Notes: generated by a model not told the origin, from the sequence alone. Positions 23,416 through 37,254 are shown, counted from the first letter of the stretch. The stretch: DNA of 64,000 nucleotides from Holothuria scabra (GCA_037179385.1 CM074181.1:52090297-52154296); one strand, 5' to 3'. Program-made: numbers and translations.

Positions 23416-26095
23416 TTTTTCATAAGTATTATTAACCTTTTTTTTTAAAGAGTGCTATCATGAATGGTTTGAATTCAAAGCATATTTCAGTGTCAGGTAT
23501 GGAGATGAACAATTGTTGTAATATTCCATTGTTTTGTGATGATGGTGTTTGTGTCTCTTGAGATTTGAAAGATGCAAAGGAGGTTGCCACAAGAGGGGAT
23601 GGCAGATGGAAAGTGAAGAGGTGTCTTTACAGTGAATTCAAGACAAAAGAAGATGAGTAAGCATACAATGCAATATTGAAGTAAATACTGGCTGAGTTTA
23701 GAGGGTGAATTTAATCATGAACAAGTAAAATTGTGCAAGTAATAATATTGAGAACTTGATTAGTTTCGAAATTACTGCCATAAAGTTTGAAACTTTTGCA
23801 CTTGCTAGAGGACGGCAAGGCAGGCCTAGCTAAATATTGTGGAGAGTTTGTATAGTATTACTTCGTGCACACACCTAGCTGTCATGCAGTGTCCGAAATT
23901 CCAAATGAAATTTTGTTCTCAAAAGTTCACATACATTACAGCCACGTTTGAGTATAAACAGTTATTTTTTGAAGTAGGAAATTCTTGTTCTTTGCTGTAG
24001 ATGTGTACCCTTTCGTTATATGTGCAGAATAGTGTATTATATGTGCTTTTTTGTACATCCATGTTACCTTGGAGTGTGTAAACAAGAAACAGTATGTTTG
24101 TTAATGTTTGGAAGGTGATAGAATGAACAAGTGAAATATGAGTGAACAAACCAGTATCACCCATTAAGTATTGGTGTTTGTCAGTTCATTCTGAGCTTTA
24201 TAGGAGGTGGTTAGGTTTGTATGTGAACAAAAAACAGATGCAACTTGTCACTGTCACTTCAGTATTAAAACATTTAAAATTTTAAGTCACATGACAGACA
24301 AAAGTTTTTGATTTTGTTTTGAAAAATGTCCACTTCATTTCATACATTTACATGGGCTTATCAAAGTATGTTATTGTCACGTACAGAAGCAATTTTTCAA
24401 ATAGTACTTGTATCCATCATTTAAACTTGAATCATGTTACTGCAAGCGTTCAACTTCATTCTGCACAACATTTACTCCTCCCACTGTGTCTTTGTAACAC
24501 AGTGGTAAGTGTAAAAATGGCTGTTATTGACTGCCATAATTCTGTTAAACTGTAATAGTAAAACTTGATTTAAATCGATCAATTGATTTGAATTGATAAG
24601 AATCAATGAAATCAATATTTTTTTTATAACCTCAATTTAAATCTTAATTTTTCAATTAAAATCATGATTTGAATTTCAAATTTTTCAAAGTCAAATAAGA
24701 TTGTAATCATTCTTGTTTTTAGGGTTGCATTAAGTTTTATAGACCATCATGCTGTTTATCAAAGGTTTCTCACACACATATTGATCAAGAAAAGGGAAAC
24801 AACTTATGTGCATCATTCCTATGCAAATTAGGGGGAGGGGCATTCAACTGCTCCAAGAAGGATTCTTTGTGTAATTCTGCATACTCCCCCACTTATGGAG
24901 AATTGAACTTAACAACTTTTTTTTCCATTTTATAGTTTTGTGATTTTACAAAATTGTAATGTTTGGTGATTTTTTTAGGTTTAAAATTCAATGATTAAGA
25001 ACAACAAATGGGAAAATTACTATTAAAGGTTTGTGAACATAAAGTTGTAACACCAACCTGTTTAATGTAAAGAACATTTTAAACATTTAAAATAGACACA
25101 ATTCCCATCAAATTCCATCAAGAACTTCCTATTTCACAAAAAAGTTACCACTTTTGCACTTGCATCATGAATAAACATTAGCTACATATGCAAATTTGTG
25201 ATACAGAAGAGGGAGAATTGTACTACAATAGATTGGTGCAGAGATTACTTACACAGTTGAGCAAAAACTTGCTTTCCACATGGCAGAAAATAACATTTCC
25301 TTTGTCATCTGTCAGAAGTTCTTATTTCATTGATGTACAGAGGTGGTATATTCAGGAATTCATGACTTCTGGAGAGCATTTTTTTTGTGCTCTGAAGTCA
25401 TCAAAGAAAATAGATCTTCCCATGCTTTCTAACAGAGCATGTAACGTGGATGTCCTATCCGTAGATGGTGGCCACTGACTGGGACAAAAAAGGTACACCA
25501 AGATGGCCGCCTTGAAGCTATAAATTGTTTGATTTGACAACGACTCTGTAATATTTAAAACAAAAGTTAAACTTAAATGGCTTACAATATCATATTCCTG
25601 CAATACGTGAAGTGGTTTTGACCTTACCTTGCCAGATTTCAAAAATATTACCTATTTAACTTTCTTGCAAAATATGGTGATATACCTGAGCAAGTCCAAG
25701 CTTTCACACAAAACTATAGCAGACGGCCATCTTGGTGCCCTTTTTGGCACGCGTACGGTAGGGACAATGTGCAGTGCAGTATGCTCTGTCCATGTATAGG
25801 AAGTCTGTGTAGCCTGTACATTTTACGTAAATGTTAGATGAGACTTTGACAAACTGGCAAATGCCTTCAAAATCTATCATCCAAAAAGTGACAAAATAGT
25901 TGCTGTGGGTAAAATCCAACACTCTTGATCTCTGAAATAGAATTTACTTTTCAGATTTGCAACCCCTGCAAAAAACTGTGAATTATTTTGCAGGCTAAAA
26001 GGTCAAATGGAAGGCTAGGATACATGATTGTTTATCCCTGTTTTTTTTTCTATGTCATTACATGTTATGTGGAGTTTCCTAGGTGTTCTCTAATT
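23416..26095. other. intergenic, no gene seen
   Basis: No frame with a recognisable domain. Around 24565-24690 there is an AT-rich cluster of TTTAAATC/TTGATTT phrases (attgatttgaattgataag and similar) with internal palindromes, possibly a satellite remnant. Nothing else is assigned. Confidence 0.5.
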
Positions 26096-26099
26096 TCCA

Positions 26100-26720
26100 G
26101 TTCGTGGCTTGTGTTTACAAGATCACAACCTTACTGGAATGCTGTCCACGTTGTATTTGGTCATGTTCACAACCTCAATTGAACATGGTTGTTTTGTGTT
26201 CTGGTCATGTTCACAACCTCAATTGAACATGGTTGTTTTGTGTTCTGGTCGTGTTCACAACCTTAGTGGAACATGGCACTAAGTTCTAGTTGACAACCTA
26301 TTTTCAAAAAAATCACAACCTCAGTGGAACTCTTTTTATGTTTTGTCTGGCCATGTGCATGACCTCACTGGAATGTGGCACTGATTCCCACCTTCCCGAC
26401 TCATATTCACCAGTTCACAACCTTAACGGAAAAATGTTCTGTGTTGTGTTCTGGCTGTGTTCACAACCTCAATGGAACATGTTTTGTGTCATGTTCTGGC
26501 TGTGTCCACAACCTCAGGGGAACATGACACTAATTTCCAGTTCAAGACCCTTGTTTACAAAATCATGACCTCAATAGAATGTTTTCTATGTAATGTTCTG
26601 GCCGTTTTCATGACCTCAGTAAATATGGCCTATATTCCCAGTTCACAATTGATGAATGATGAGGTCATGACCTCAGTGGAATGTTTTCCATGTGGTATTC
26701 ACTGTGTCAATAACCTCAGT
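26100..26720 (+). repeat. degenerate 45-50 bp minisatellite
   Basis: About a dozen imperfect units built from 'gtgttctggtcatgttcac', 'aacctcaatggaacatgg'. Two adjacent units near 26160-26250 are almost identical, while the rest have drifted. It opens chance reading frames that are not genes. Confidence 0.85.
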
Positions 26721-26739
26721 GACATTACTAAAATTCTCA

Positions 26740-29640
26740 TTGGATGAAGAAAGTTCTGTTTTGGTACCAACTCCACAGGTCTTTAGGATTAATATTTCAC
26801 CTCATGGAATTACATTCGTTGGCTCAGGGATATTATACAGGCAGAGCAGGCAAAGCAAGTCAAGGAAAAATGTGGATACGCATTTAGAAAGAGAGATGGG
26901 TTTTTTATGGAGATTGTATTTTTAGACATGTTATATTATTCGGACATTTTTAAAGATTCAGTAGAGAAATATTCCTTATTAGCTATTTTCAGGAGGTACT
27001 AATATCATGCTTTTTTATAGAAATTTTCTACTAAAGAAATTATGTGACAGAAGATGCTCATTGTTATATAAGACTGGCATCTCTGTTTTTCATTAACAAA
27101 ACCTGTATTAACTGTTTGCGTGAACTTTTTAAATTTGAATATCTATTGAAAACATTAACATCTCAAATTGTACATGATTTTAATATCAGGAAGAAAGACT
27201 GCAAACAGTGATAAAATAATATGGTATAATTTAACCCAAAATTTGAATCAGGATGTGTGAAATAATTTGATAAATTGGTGGGAATCTCTGGAGTCCCCCC
27301 TGCTCTCCAAACTTGGCACTATCTGGATTATTTATCTTAAAGGGATGCCGTGAGATTGCGAAAAAGGAAAATACATAAAAAATTTTAGTTTAAAATTTAA
27401 GTCACTCGTCTGAGACGACCATCTGAACAATAAATGAGGAAAAGTAAGGTCTATGCTGCAAATTCCGGCATCAGCCTTCAAATTCTCGTGAAAATAACGT
27501 CTAAACTTGAGGAATTAGAAAATGTGCCACACACAAACATTATTCAAACTCTTATGGGCCATCTGTTGAGCAGACCAATCAGAACGAAGGTGTAAACAGC
27601 TGATCAAAGTGACACAATGAACACAAGTGAACAAGACTAGTGTTCGTGTGTGGTCGTTTATACCAGGGAGTTGTCTAATAACAACTCTCTGCATACATAC
27701 TGTACCGTGCCTGCCATCGTACTTTCTCTCAATGACTGTGCAATACGAGTTCACGTAAACGACATACTAAGAGAAACAGGGGTCAGTGACTACAGGAACG
27801 GCTAGAAGAGTGTTAGCAGTAGGTACCAAAGAGTGTAAGACAGTGACATTTTCAGGAGTAAAGGAAAGCAATTTTGAGAGTGCACAAGTAAGTTATTGTT
27901 ATCGAGCGCTTGCTCTTCAGTGAGAGGTAGCCAAGTCTGAGTGGTATGGAATGATTTTAATCAGGTGACACCTCGATACTATTGCATATTCAACACCAGT
28001 TTAGTTATGTAACGGTCTATAATGAGTGCTGTTTTTGAAAAAGGGCCTTCAAAACTTTACCGATTTAAGCTGTTTAGGTTAGTTCCAGACACTAAAACTT
28101 CCAGTCCGCAGTTTCGATTTGTATTCTTCAATACATCGTTGCACTCGCTGCAATGTCATGGATAAATAGAAACATAGGAAAAAGTATAATTTAATGTTTT
28201 TCCTTTTTGTAAACTCACAACATCACTTTAAATTCTTTACAAGTCTCACTTTGCTATACTTTCCTTTCCCTGTACTACAGTAGCAGGACAAAACTAACAA
28301 CAGAGTTACAGGGGGAGGGTTCTAGCAACGGAGTAGAGGTAGGGCGGAGGAGTGAGACTAACAACAGAGTAGAGAGGGGGAGTGGGGCCTGGTGCAAATA
28401 CGATGTGTGCTACAGAAATGTATGTGTCAGGAGGGGGGGGGGGTGATCCAGGTTTCTAGGCAATGTACACAGCTGGGTTGAATTTACAAGTGATTCTGGT
28501 ATTTATTATCTGGGAATATTTGTTTTGACCAGTCACCTGGGTTTTGTTCTCAATACAACAACTGTTGGCACTATTAAAGCCAACATCTTTCCACATTATG
28601 GAAAATGGGCAGAATTCATAAAGTCTGTAGTAGACCCTGAAATTTGGGATTGTGATGGATGATAAAAACGTAAAAAAAACTGGGGGAAATGTAGTGGAAA
28701 TTTGAAAATTTCAATTTTAGAAGCAGAGAAAGAGAAGAATGGATACTGTCACAGTTTATTAACTAAGATCTTTTACAACTCTGTTACAGCTCTGTAGCAT
28801 TAAAAATGTATGCGTAAAAATTCTTCGTGTAGTGAAAAATAAACGCAGAAAGTGATGGAAAAACAGGCATATTGAGGAAAGTTAAGATCCAGTAAAATGG
28901 AATCCAGAATATGGAAAATGGAGAAAATTTAGGCTTTGGGAATAAGGATGATGCTATGGAAGGATTGCTGGTAGTTTTGCACTGGAATGGAGGATGCCTC
29001 ATTTCTCTGTTTGAAGATTAAACTTAGTGCATTTCCTCCTGTTCGATAGGTCATCTTAGTGGTGTTTTTGTACCATGGGCTCTGTATGCCCTCATTTACA
29101 GTTTAAAAAAAAAACTTTTTAACTGCCAATTTTGGATCATTTCTACTCGCTTTGATCCAGCATTGATAAACAGTACTCCACAATTAAGCCGAGAATGATT
29201 TTGTCAGCCTAAACTTTAAATTTCCTTGATTTAAGGAAGAACTCAACACAAGTGTACAGAAACCATTAATAACACATTGTAAGAATCTTTTTGCTAAGTT
29301 CCAACTCAACTTATGAATACCTCTATTGACAAAATTGACAATCCGCTTTTTAAATCTGTTAGAATGAACTAATATTTTAATCAGGCCTCAAGAAAGTCTC
29401 TCATTTATTAACTGCAGGTGATTAGTGTTTGCCTGCATTGAGGATGTAATCATGAAGCTGCTTAAATTTTGAGGGCAGGTGAGATTACAACTTTATCAAT
29501 GCATCTCTTTATACATGAGATATTTTTTCTGTTTTTATCTGGGAGTTTTAAAGTGGCTCATTGAGTGGTGTAATGAAATTCAAATTTTTCAAAAGCTGTC
29601 AAGTTTTTTTCACATACCAACAACAAATGTTCAATCTTAG
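26740..29640. other. intergenic, no gene seen
   Basis: Nothing with a recognisable domain. A more GC-balanced patch at 27.35-28.1 kb contains a good donor-like site (cacaa/gtaagtt at about 27888), which could mark an unlinked first exon, but no supporting frame exists. At 28.30-28.38 kb 'aacaacagagta.ag' occurs twice in a purine-rich stretch. Confidence 0.4.
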
Positions 29641-29650
29641 ATAATCTCCA

Positions 29651-29808
29651 CATAGGTGTACAAGGTGGGGGTGCAGGGGGGTGTACTCGCCCTCCCAATT
29701 CAGGCAAAAAGCAGTTGGTCTATTTGTGCAAAACATGATAGATGGTGTCATTATTCGGGCAAAAAATGCTCTTGCCCTTCTAACAAACATGACCCCTGTA
29801 CCCCTATG
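29651..29808. mobile_element. hAT-like MITE, CATAGG family
   Basis: 158 bp starting CATAGGTGTACA and ending TGTACCCCTATG (imperfect inverted repeats). It is flanked by a perfect 8-bp target duplication AATCTCCA (29643-29650, 29809-29816). It is the inverted relative of 12982-13134. No coding capacity. Confidence 0.85.
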
Positions 29809-30455
29809 AATCTCCATATCCTATGTGCAAGTAACCATTTTATGTGTGCGTACTTTAATAACAGTTCAATTCAGTTTTCAAAAATTGGTGTCCAGACACT
29901 TTTTCAAATTATGCACGAAACTGTAACAGAAGTGAGGAAACTACAAAAACTTCAAAATTTCAACTTTTTCCATAACTGTTGGATGTGAAACTTGGACTCA
30001 TTGTGTTAACTTTGTAAGCATTGACATGTGCTAGTGACCATTTAATACACTCTTTAAGTTATTGCTGTCAACTCAATGGGCCCCTTTAAAAGGAAGGTTA
30101 GAAAATAAGGAAATTTAGACCCTGGTTTTTAAATGAAAAGAACCTGTGTTATTGTATGAAACCAAAAACAAGTAATTGGCAGCTGTGGAGTATTTTTTGT
30201 AGAACCATGATGATTATTTTGTTTTTTTATTTTTTTTACATGCTTTAGAAAGCCAACACATTATGGTTTGGCTTTGAAATATGTTGTGTGACAACATGTT
30301 GTTTGTGATGGAAATTTTTAATTTATGTAGTGTACAAATTAGATTAGTAACTTTATGCTTTAATTAAATAAGTTTTGAAATTATTGTGATAACATTTTAA
30401 TGATGGTTGTCAAAAGAAGGTTGTTATATTGAAAACAAGTTAGTTGTTAGAGAAC

Positions 30456-30669
30456 CAGGCTCCACTGGATAGTCTGTGACAAGTAAAGAACTTATGTGGG
30501 CAAGTGTACTGCTGAGTATTGTTGCACCTTAGGCAAGTACCCCATCAGTCTGCTCCACAGAATAGTTAAGTGGGCGTGTTAATATTGGGCAACTAGACAC
30601 TCACGCCGACAAGTAGACTTTCTGACCAGCTTGCTAAATTAGTAGTGAAAAAAAATTTGTTAAGTCCTG
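30456..30669. mobile_element. hAT-like MITE, diverged relative of 12625-12863
   Basis: 214 bp starting CAGGCTCCACTGG and ending AATTTGTTAAGTCCTG. Internal phrases (gacaagta, gcaagtgtactgctgagtat, ccgacaagtagactttctg) match the element at 12625-12863 in order. Flanks TAGAGAAC and GAGAGAAT share the central 6 bp. Confidence 0.65.
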
Positions 30670-30989
30670 GAGAGAATCAGCAATATTTTCAGTTTGTGGA
30701 ATGGGGAATAAAGGGAAATTAAACAAGTTGACAAACAGGAATTTGGCTATGTTTCTGGCAAATTGGCAATCATTCTGGCAAATTGACAACCTTTTATTAT
30801 GATTGAAGGAGTGATTGCAAGATTTACAAAGTAAAGTTGAAAAGATTATTTTACTGACAGTACTGGCTTCTGTTGAGGGATTCTGCAACAAGGAAACCAA
30901 AAACAGCTGATCATTCAGGACTTAAAGAGAAGTGAGAACAAAGTCAGCTCCCTTGCACAAAGGAAGGGGGAAGTGGGGGTGGTTTGCAA

Positions 30990-31155
30990 CAGTAGTGTAG
31001 CCAAGATTGTGTCATGGGGGGGTTTAAGGGCACAACTCAAGGGAAAAGTCTAATGTGAGAGAGAAAAAAACGCTTTGTTAGGCGTTTTTTGCATTGCAAG
31101 GTTGGGTCCAGGGGGGTGGTCAGCCCCCAAAACCGCCTCTGTGGCTGTGTCACTG
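30990..31155. mobile_element. short hAT MITE, GTGGCGTAGCCA family
   Basis: 166 bp with CAGTAGTGTAGCCA at the left and TGGCTGTGTCACTG at the right. It is flanked by a perfect 8-bp duplication GTTTGCAA (30982-30989, 31156-31163). The termini resemble those of the large element at 60492-63315 (CAGTGGCGTAGCCA). Confidence 0.85.
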
Positions 31156-31163
31156 GTTTGCAA

Positions 31164-33955
31164 ACCCTCTGGGTTTTGGTGCTTAGGCCAAGTATATTCT
31201 TCAACTGGATCAAAAGTTGCCAACATCATTCTTCCGTTTGGTGAAGTCCTCTCTTTTGACCACGAGTAAAATGAATATGCACTTCTGTCTGTTTTATTTT
31301 CTCTTTGGTTTCGCTTCACTTTCCCACAAATGACTTCATTTCAGTTCAAGGATTAAATTTATCTATTCCTGTTCAGCTTTTTGGCTGTAGGAGTCTTGGT
31401 TTTGAAGCCCCCTAGAGGTACTGTTGTGCCTACTATTCTATTTTGTCCCTTCTTGTCCTCTTCAGTTTGCTACTGAGCTCTCTTTTTCGACTTGTTTAAG
31501 TAAATACATGCTTTTTTTTTTTTAACAAAAACCAATTTATATTTCAGTAAAGCACCTGAAAAATGTGAAACATTAATGTAGCTGAACTCTGAGCTATGTC
31601 TGTGATCGCTCCAAAAGAGAAAGGGGAGGCCATTCATGGTTCGTGAGGCATTTGCGAATTTGAAAGTGTAAACTGGCCTTCAACCTTTACATTATTTGAA
31701 CAGATATTGCTTTCTAAATTGAGTCTGTTTTTGAATATGTTATTGAATATGCTTATTTCTTCATCCAATGGTGCTGTTTTTGTAAATTGCTTAATTGTAA
31801 ATAATGAGTGGGACAATATACTGCCAAAAATGTGCATTTGAACAAAGCAACCCCCAAAAAAGGAAGTTTCTGAAAACCGAGCATCAAAAATGACTAACAT
31901 GACACCACATGTAGCAACAAAAACAATGTTGACTGGCAGAGAATGTCACTTCCTGCCATCCTCCCAGAATAATAGCATGTTAGTCTTTCCTAATTTTACT
32001 GGTGGTCTTTCTGTGACCCATCATTAACCACTTCTGATAGTGGGAGCTGAACCCAAGACTTAGCAGGGTTATTCAAAGTAAAATGAACAAACATTCAAAT
32101 AGAAATTGTAGCATTGTTAATCCTTTTTATTTTTGTAAATGGCTACCAAATGTTGATACTAACAATTTTAACCATTCTGAGAAATGACGTTTTTCATTTT
32201 CCTTAAATGGTTCAATGTTTAATAGGTAAGTTTTTGGAGGTTTTGTTTATGTTTGGCATTGACCGTAAATTTTTATAATTCAAACACTTTTAACGAGACT
32301 TTCATCATTGCTCTACAGGTATTATGAAAGTATGTGAATGATCAGTGTGTTGCCATGACCATGGGACATGGTTTTAGATAAATGGTTTCACCTCGCAGTT
32401 TATCTTTTTCAAATGTGTAATTTATGAAAGTTTTAGACAATAAGAGACTTGTATAATAAGATGCAGCAGTTTAGAAGAATTTAATAAGAAAAGTCAAAGA
32501 TATAGTACATTTGCTGAGGCCACTCCCTAGCTTATTTGTAATTTCAATTCTTTTTATGAGTTATTTTTATACCAAGTTGTTTGAACACAAAAAATGTAAA
32601 GAAAGGATTGCAATTTTTTCTTAGCTTTCAGTATTCAGACTGGTCACAGTAAGGTTAGTTTTAAAGGGGAAGAGGAGTCAGATGTAGAACATCTCACTGA
32701 ATTTGCTCTGAAATTTTCTGAAGTACTGTTGAAATAAGAATCATGTTTGTCTTTAAGCATTGAAAAAAACAACAACTCACAATTTGAATTACTTTTCTCC
32801 ATATTTTTGCCAGAAACAAAAAGAATGATGGTGATATGCCTTGTTTATACCTATTCTGGCCTGAGTAGAGGGCGCTCGAGTATTATTAATGGTAGTAATG
32901 TTTCTGACATTATTGTTGAATTTTGCTTTGTTGTGAATAATTTGAGTGAATGAATCCTGATTGAATTTTCCTTCCCAATAACTTTTACGCAAAAGCCAAA
33001 AGTATTACATGTTTCCAGTGTTACAAAGTATCATGTGTGAGTCCATCTTTAATATAAACAAAAATTTGGTTCAAGTTTCTCTCCCTTTGTCAATCGAAAT
33101 CATGATTTGCCCTGTCCAGGGCTTGTATTGGCCACATTGTCTGAGGTTACACCCTGATATGTGTTGTTTCTATCAAATGTGTTAGTGTCTCCTCTCTCTT
33201 GTGAGAATTTTAAAGAAGTGTGCTAAGGAATCGTTTGTCAGTTCAGGTATACTGTTTTCATGTACTTTTAATGTGTACAAACTGAACATACCAGAGCCGT
33301 GTATTTGGCTCTGGAACATGCATGCAAATAGCGCCCTCTATTTACTACATTTTTTTATTCAGTGTGATGCAGTCACGCCTCTTAAAAAGAATGGGAATTT
33401 CATTTTTTGCAGTGTAAGCTCTCAATACTGGTAAGAATAACTTCTTAGAATGGTCTGAAAATGTGACCTACATCATGTATTGATATGGTTAGCATGCACT
33501 TAGACTGTACTGCAAAGGCTCAGCCTGACAGTGCTGGCCACTCCTTATTCTTTTTCAAAGAAATACTCCGCTGGCCTCGAGACTGTGCTGCTTGTAAGTT
33601 AGTGCTGTTAGAACCAATATCCATCAAAAGTAAGAGTATATTCTGATGTATTGGCTTCACCTGAAGTTATAAAGGGATGATGGAGGTCGCCCTCACATAT
33701 TATTCTTAAGCCCTGTCTACACAATCACAGTTTCCACAAAACTTCATCATCTGTAGTTAGTTATCCTGGGCTTTTATGCCTCAACGTACATATTTTCCGG
33801 TTAAATCTAGTGGCCGCAACAGCTTTATTTCCCTTTCGTTGGACAATGTATTGTTTTTCCTACTTCATTAGTTTATGCCGAGCACTGCTCACAACGGCAT
33901 TAGGTGGCATATCTAGAGTCTTTAAAAAGGGCTTAAAAATGGAATCTACTGTAGT
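31164..33955. other. intergenic, no gene seen
   Basis: No convincing coding frame or element. The 11-mer TAGAGGGCGCT at about 32868 occurs inverted (AGCGCCCTCTA) at about 33330; this is too short to call an element. Confidence 0.4.
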
Positions 33956-33957
33956 TG

Positions 33958-34085
33958 TGCTTGGTGTTCAGCATTAGAAATGGAATAGGGAAAACAAGGC
34001 AGTGATCCATAACTGGTAGAAAGGCCATGGTTAGCTCAATTTAAGGTTGGAAACTGGGCTGTAAAACTCCCATCTAACTAACAAG
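33958..34085 (+). repeat. SINE body fragment
   Basis: ttgtgcttggtgttcagcat, ggaatagggaaaacaaggca and cataactggtagaaaggcc match the body of the SINE at 59.80-59.94 kb in the same order; the end (ctgtaaaactcccatctaac) matches too. The tRNA-like head is absent. Confidence 0.6.
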
Positions 34086-34782
34086 AGTCTTTGGTATGAA
34101 TAGACCTGGGCATCGAAGTCAGGCTTTCCAGGTTAAAAGCAGATACTATGTCACTTCATCAAACACGCAGTCAAAATGATCGAGATTTTCATGACCAATG
34201 TTCGACCATGTTGATGGACTTCCCCCCACCTGTGTTTAACAATGGCATGTATGACGGTATTTACTTTTTACACAATGATTCATCTTCCCGATAATTACTT
34301 AAAATATTTGCAAGCTCTTGCCTTATTATCAGCATTTGCTCCGTATTATAGGTGGTCCTAGTATGAGAAAAATATTTATTCGCCATCACGTGATTGTAGT
34401 TATGGGTCTTTTCCAAGCTTTTGTCAGCTTAAACCAACAAATTAGGGCATTTGAAGTGTAAGAAGTTTGGGATTCATTTCTATGGCACATGAACATTGTA
34501 CCTTTAATAGCACATGGTGGTTTTATACTCTTCAACATTAATCTATTTAACCACGCTATGCATCTGTATTTTTATATGAGGATGGTCATGACCAAATGTG
34601 TAATCGCGTAGATGAGTCTTTAATGCCCAAATTATCTGACCCAAGATAGTTGCAATTCTCCTAACCTACTTACTAAAGCCCCTCCCACAGCTGTCTTCAT
34701 CCTGACTCAACATCAGTTTTTTCCTTTTCAGGGTGAGTGTACAAGACCCCAATGTGTAATTAAAACACTTTCAGCACAGTAT

Positions 34783-34895
34783 ATGCTATGTAGTATGAGC
34801 TACAGTAGTACTCTCTATTTTTAGAGTTTGCTGTCAATCAAAGGGCTGTGTCAATTGAATTTTTCTGTAGACTACTACAGAACTTGTAGTTTGGG
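34783..34895 (+). repeat. direct repeat pair with 36025-36125, first copy
   Basis: 'tgtagtatgagctac', 'gctgtcaatcaaagggctgt', 'caattgaatttttctgtaga' and 'cttgtagtttgggt' recur about 1.24 kb downstream in the same order and orientation. It could be the ends of an unknown element or a local duplication. Confidence 0.5.
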
Positions 34896-36024
34896 TTGAG
34901 AATTGACTGCCTTTAGATGTGTCATTCTTCGTCATTGAATACAGTAAATCTTACAGCTCCAATTTCCCTTTTTAAGGGTATTATGGGAAACGTATTGAGT
35001 TCAGTTTCAGCTCCTTTCATAGGGCTTGTTAATGAATATTTGATTGCTTGGTTGGGCCTATGTGATAAACTCTTAAGCTTTCCACTCCTTGAAGGTCAAC
35101 AACCGAACTGAATGTTAAGTGGATTTTGTGGACTTGCAAAAGTCCATTTTATTTCGCAAAGAGCTTAGGGGCGAAACGACAGATTTTGTGTGGTATGGGA
35201 CTGTTGAGTGGAAAGATTATATTGCCACTAAGCACTCGTGTATTGAGTCCAATTTTATGGTAGGTTTGTGGGAAAGTAGAGACGTGCGATGGCAGGGGGA
35301 AATGGTGGTTGTTTTATTTGTCTCATTTGGGAAAACATGAAAAGACAACGTGGGGCAAGGGTTATTCCCATCCATTCGGGAATAGAATTTTATAGGGGAA
35401 AACCACAACAAATGAGGGTTTGTCCATGAAAGCTGAATAAAACTGAACATATTGTGATATCCTCAAACGATATATGCTTAACGCCTAATTTAGTCAACGT
35501 ATAGATGGCGCTGTGTAACTTTGGTTTGTCCGACCCATTAACGTGTGTAAAATGGTAAGGGAGAAATCAATGTTCCAGTTTGTCTATTAACACTTTCCAC
35601 AGGTTGGACAAAACCTTCCTCAAATTCTCCAAACTATAGCACTTCTTGGCATCTGTAGCTTTGTAGGTAAAAGAAGTACGTGTGTAGGTCAACCTTACTT
35701 CCGCCTCGAACATGCCATGTTTTGTTACAGCTCCACGAGCTGTATGGGTTTCAGTAATCTGAAGATAATTTGAAATTTCGGTAGAGGACGTCCTCTTCAC
35801 TCATGAAGGTTAATTTCAAGTGCAATAGATGATGTACCATATTTCATGTTTAAAGGCAAGTTATACATCTGCCCAGATCTACCCAGTCTACTTACTTCTA
35901 CCTGCCCCCCCCCCCCCTTTCATCCACACAACTGTCTCCCACTCAGATACAAGTCTTCTAAATTGGTTCAGGGCATACCCTAGTGAGGATGCAGGACCCT
36001 AGTCAGAACGCCCTCACCGCATAA

Positions 36025-36125
36025 TGTGTAGTAAGAGCTACTCGGCATTTTGTAATTTGATGTCAATCAAACAGCTGTACCAATTGAACATTTTGGTAGA
36101 CCCCAGATATGATTGTAGTTTGGGG
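36025..36125 (+). repeat. direct repeat pair with 34783-34895, second copy
   Basis: Carries 'tgtagtaagagctac', 'tgatgtcaatcaaacagctg', 'caattgaacattttggtaga' and 'gattgtagtttgggg', matching the upstream copy with substitutions. Confidence 0.5.
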
Positions 36126-36129
36126 TGAC

Positions 36130-37250
36130 GAAGAAAAGCCAATATGTTGTTATTACATGCCAGTATAATGAAAGTATCACTTTTTGGTGGGGCGTATTTT
36201 TTCCATGTAGCTTAATAAAATATAATTCTCACAATGCTCTATGAGGTGGTATACCATTTTAACGATAACTATGAAACTAAAGATCATATAATAGTTTTGA
36301 TTCAACGTTGTTTGGACTAGGAATTTTTACTAATAATTTCCAGTTCCAATAATAAACAATATCACCACACATGGGGCCTGGGATAAGAGGGCGGTAAGGC
36401 GTGTTTTTGCTTTTAATATTTTGTGATTTCGAGACGTGGTTAAAATAAAGATTTTTATCTTCAGTATTATGTCTGCAAGCGTTATTAGTCGATCAGAAAG
36501 AGTGGTACAGATGTATAGCGAGTCGTGTTGAAGAAATATCGATATTTTTATATTTAATGAATGTATGGTGTGTTCTGCGCAGTCACGCAGATTGAAATGT
36601 TCTGTTCTCAGTTTTTATTATCTTTGTGCGAAGGTGATGTCATGCTTATTGATATAATAAACACTAGAAGGCAAAAATCGCAGGGGAATGGGACAATGAG
36701 AAGGCTCCACGAAATTTGCCAGAGTAGAGATGAAGTACAAGCAAACCGGTCATTTGTTCCAGTAGAAGCGAAAAATAAAGGTTTTTATAGTTGTGTCATT
36801 TTAACGTGAATTGTTAAGAAAATTATTGAGTGACATAAATGTACGTTTTTTATGATTTCAGTTATATTCTGTGGTCTTATCATTTGCAGAAGAAAGTAAG
36901 AGAGAAGCTTTTTACTCGAAAGATTTTTAATTTTTTCTTTGAGGATGGATGTACAGTTTTGATTTCCATAAAATTATTTGTTGCCTTGAATGCATAATAC
37001 ATTATGTATAAATAGAAAAGTAATGTAATGAAGGCTACGGTCGTCCAACGGTGAAGCTACGTGCAAAACAAATTAGTTCCGCCTTCCTTTTTCAAAAGTT
37101 GTACAGTATACATAGTTCATTTTTGTGAATAAAGTGAGACTAATCTGTTGTTTTACACATGTTGGTCGTTCTTGTTGTTTTCTGGGGATGTATATTTTCG
37201 TAGTGTTGTGCCCAATGAAATGACTGTAAAATGTCGGTGTAGAATACTAG
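36130..37250. other. intergenic, no gene seen
   Basis: No domain-bearing frame. AATAAA followed by T-rich DNA occurs near 37128 without an associated gene. Confidence 0.4.
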
Positions 37251-37254
37251 CCGT

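Noticed and set aside
26290..26925. Coding frames of 77-96 codons
   Set aside because: They are readings of a tandem minisatellite; composition follows the repeat unit and several frames are open at once.
27350..28100. Promoter and first exon of a gene
   Set aside because: A donor-like GTAAGT and a more GC-balanced patch are not enough; no start codon context, coding frame or downstream acceptor could be linked to it.
32868..33341. MITE bounded by TAGAGGGCGCT / AGCGCCCTCTA
   Set aside because: Only 11 bp match, no target duplication is seen, and the motif is a common dispersed phrase in this window (also near 35510 and 47912 in part).
34783..36125. LTR retrotransposon bounded by direct repeats
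   Set aside because: Copies are only about 100 bp and diverged, lack TG...CA ends, and there is no primer site or gag/pol between them.
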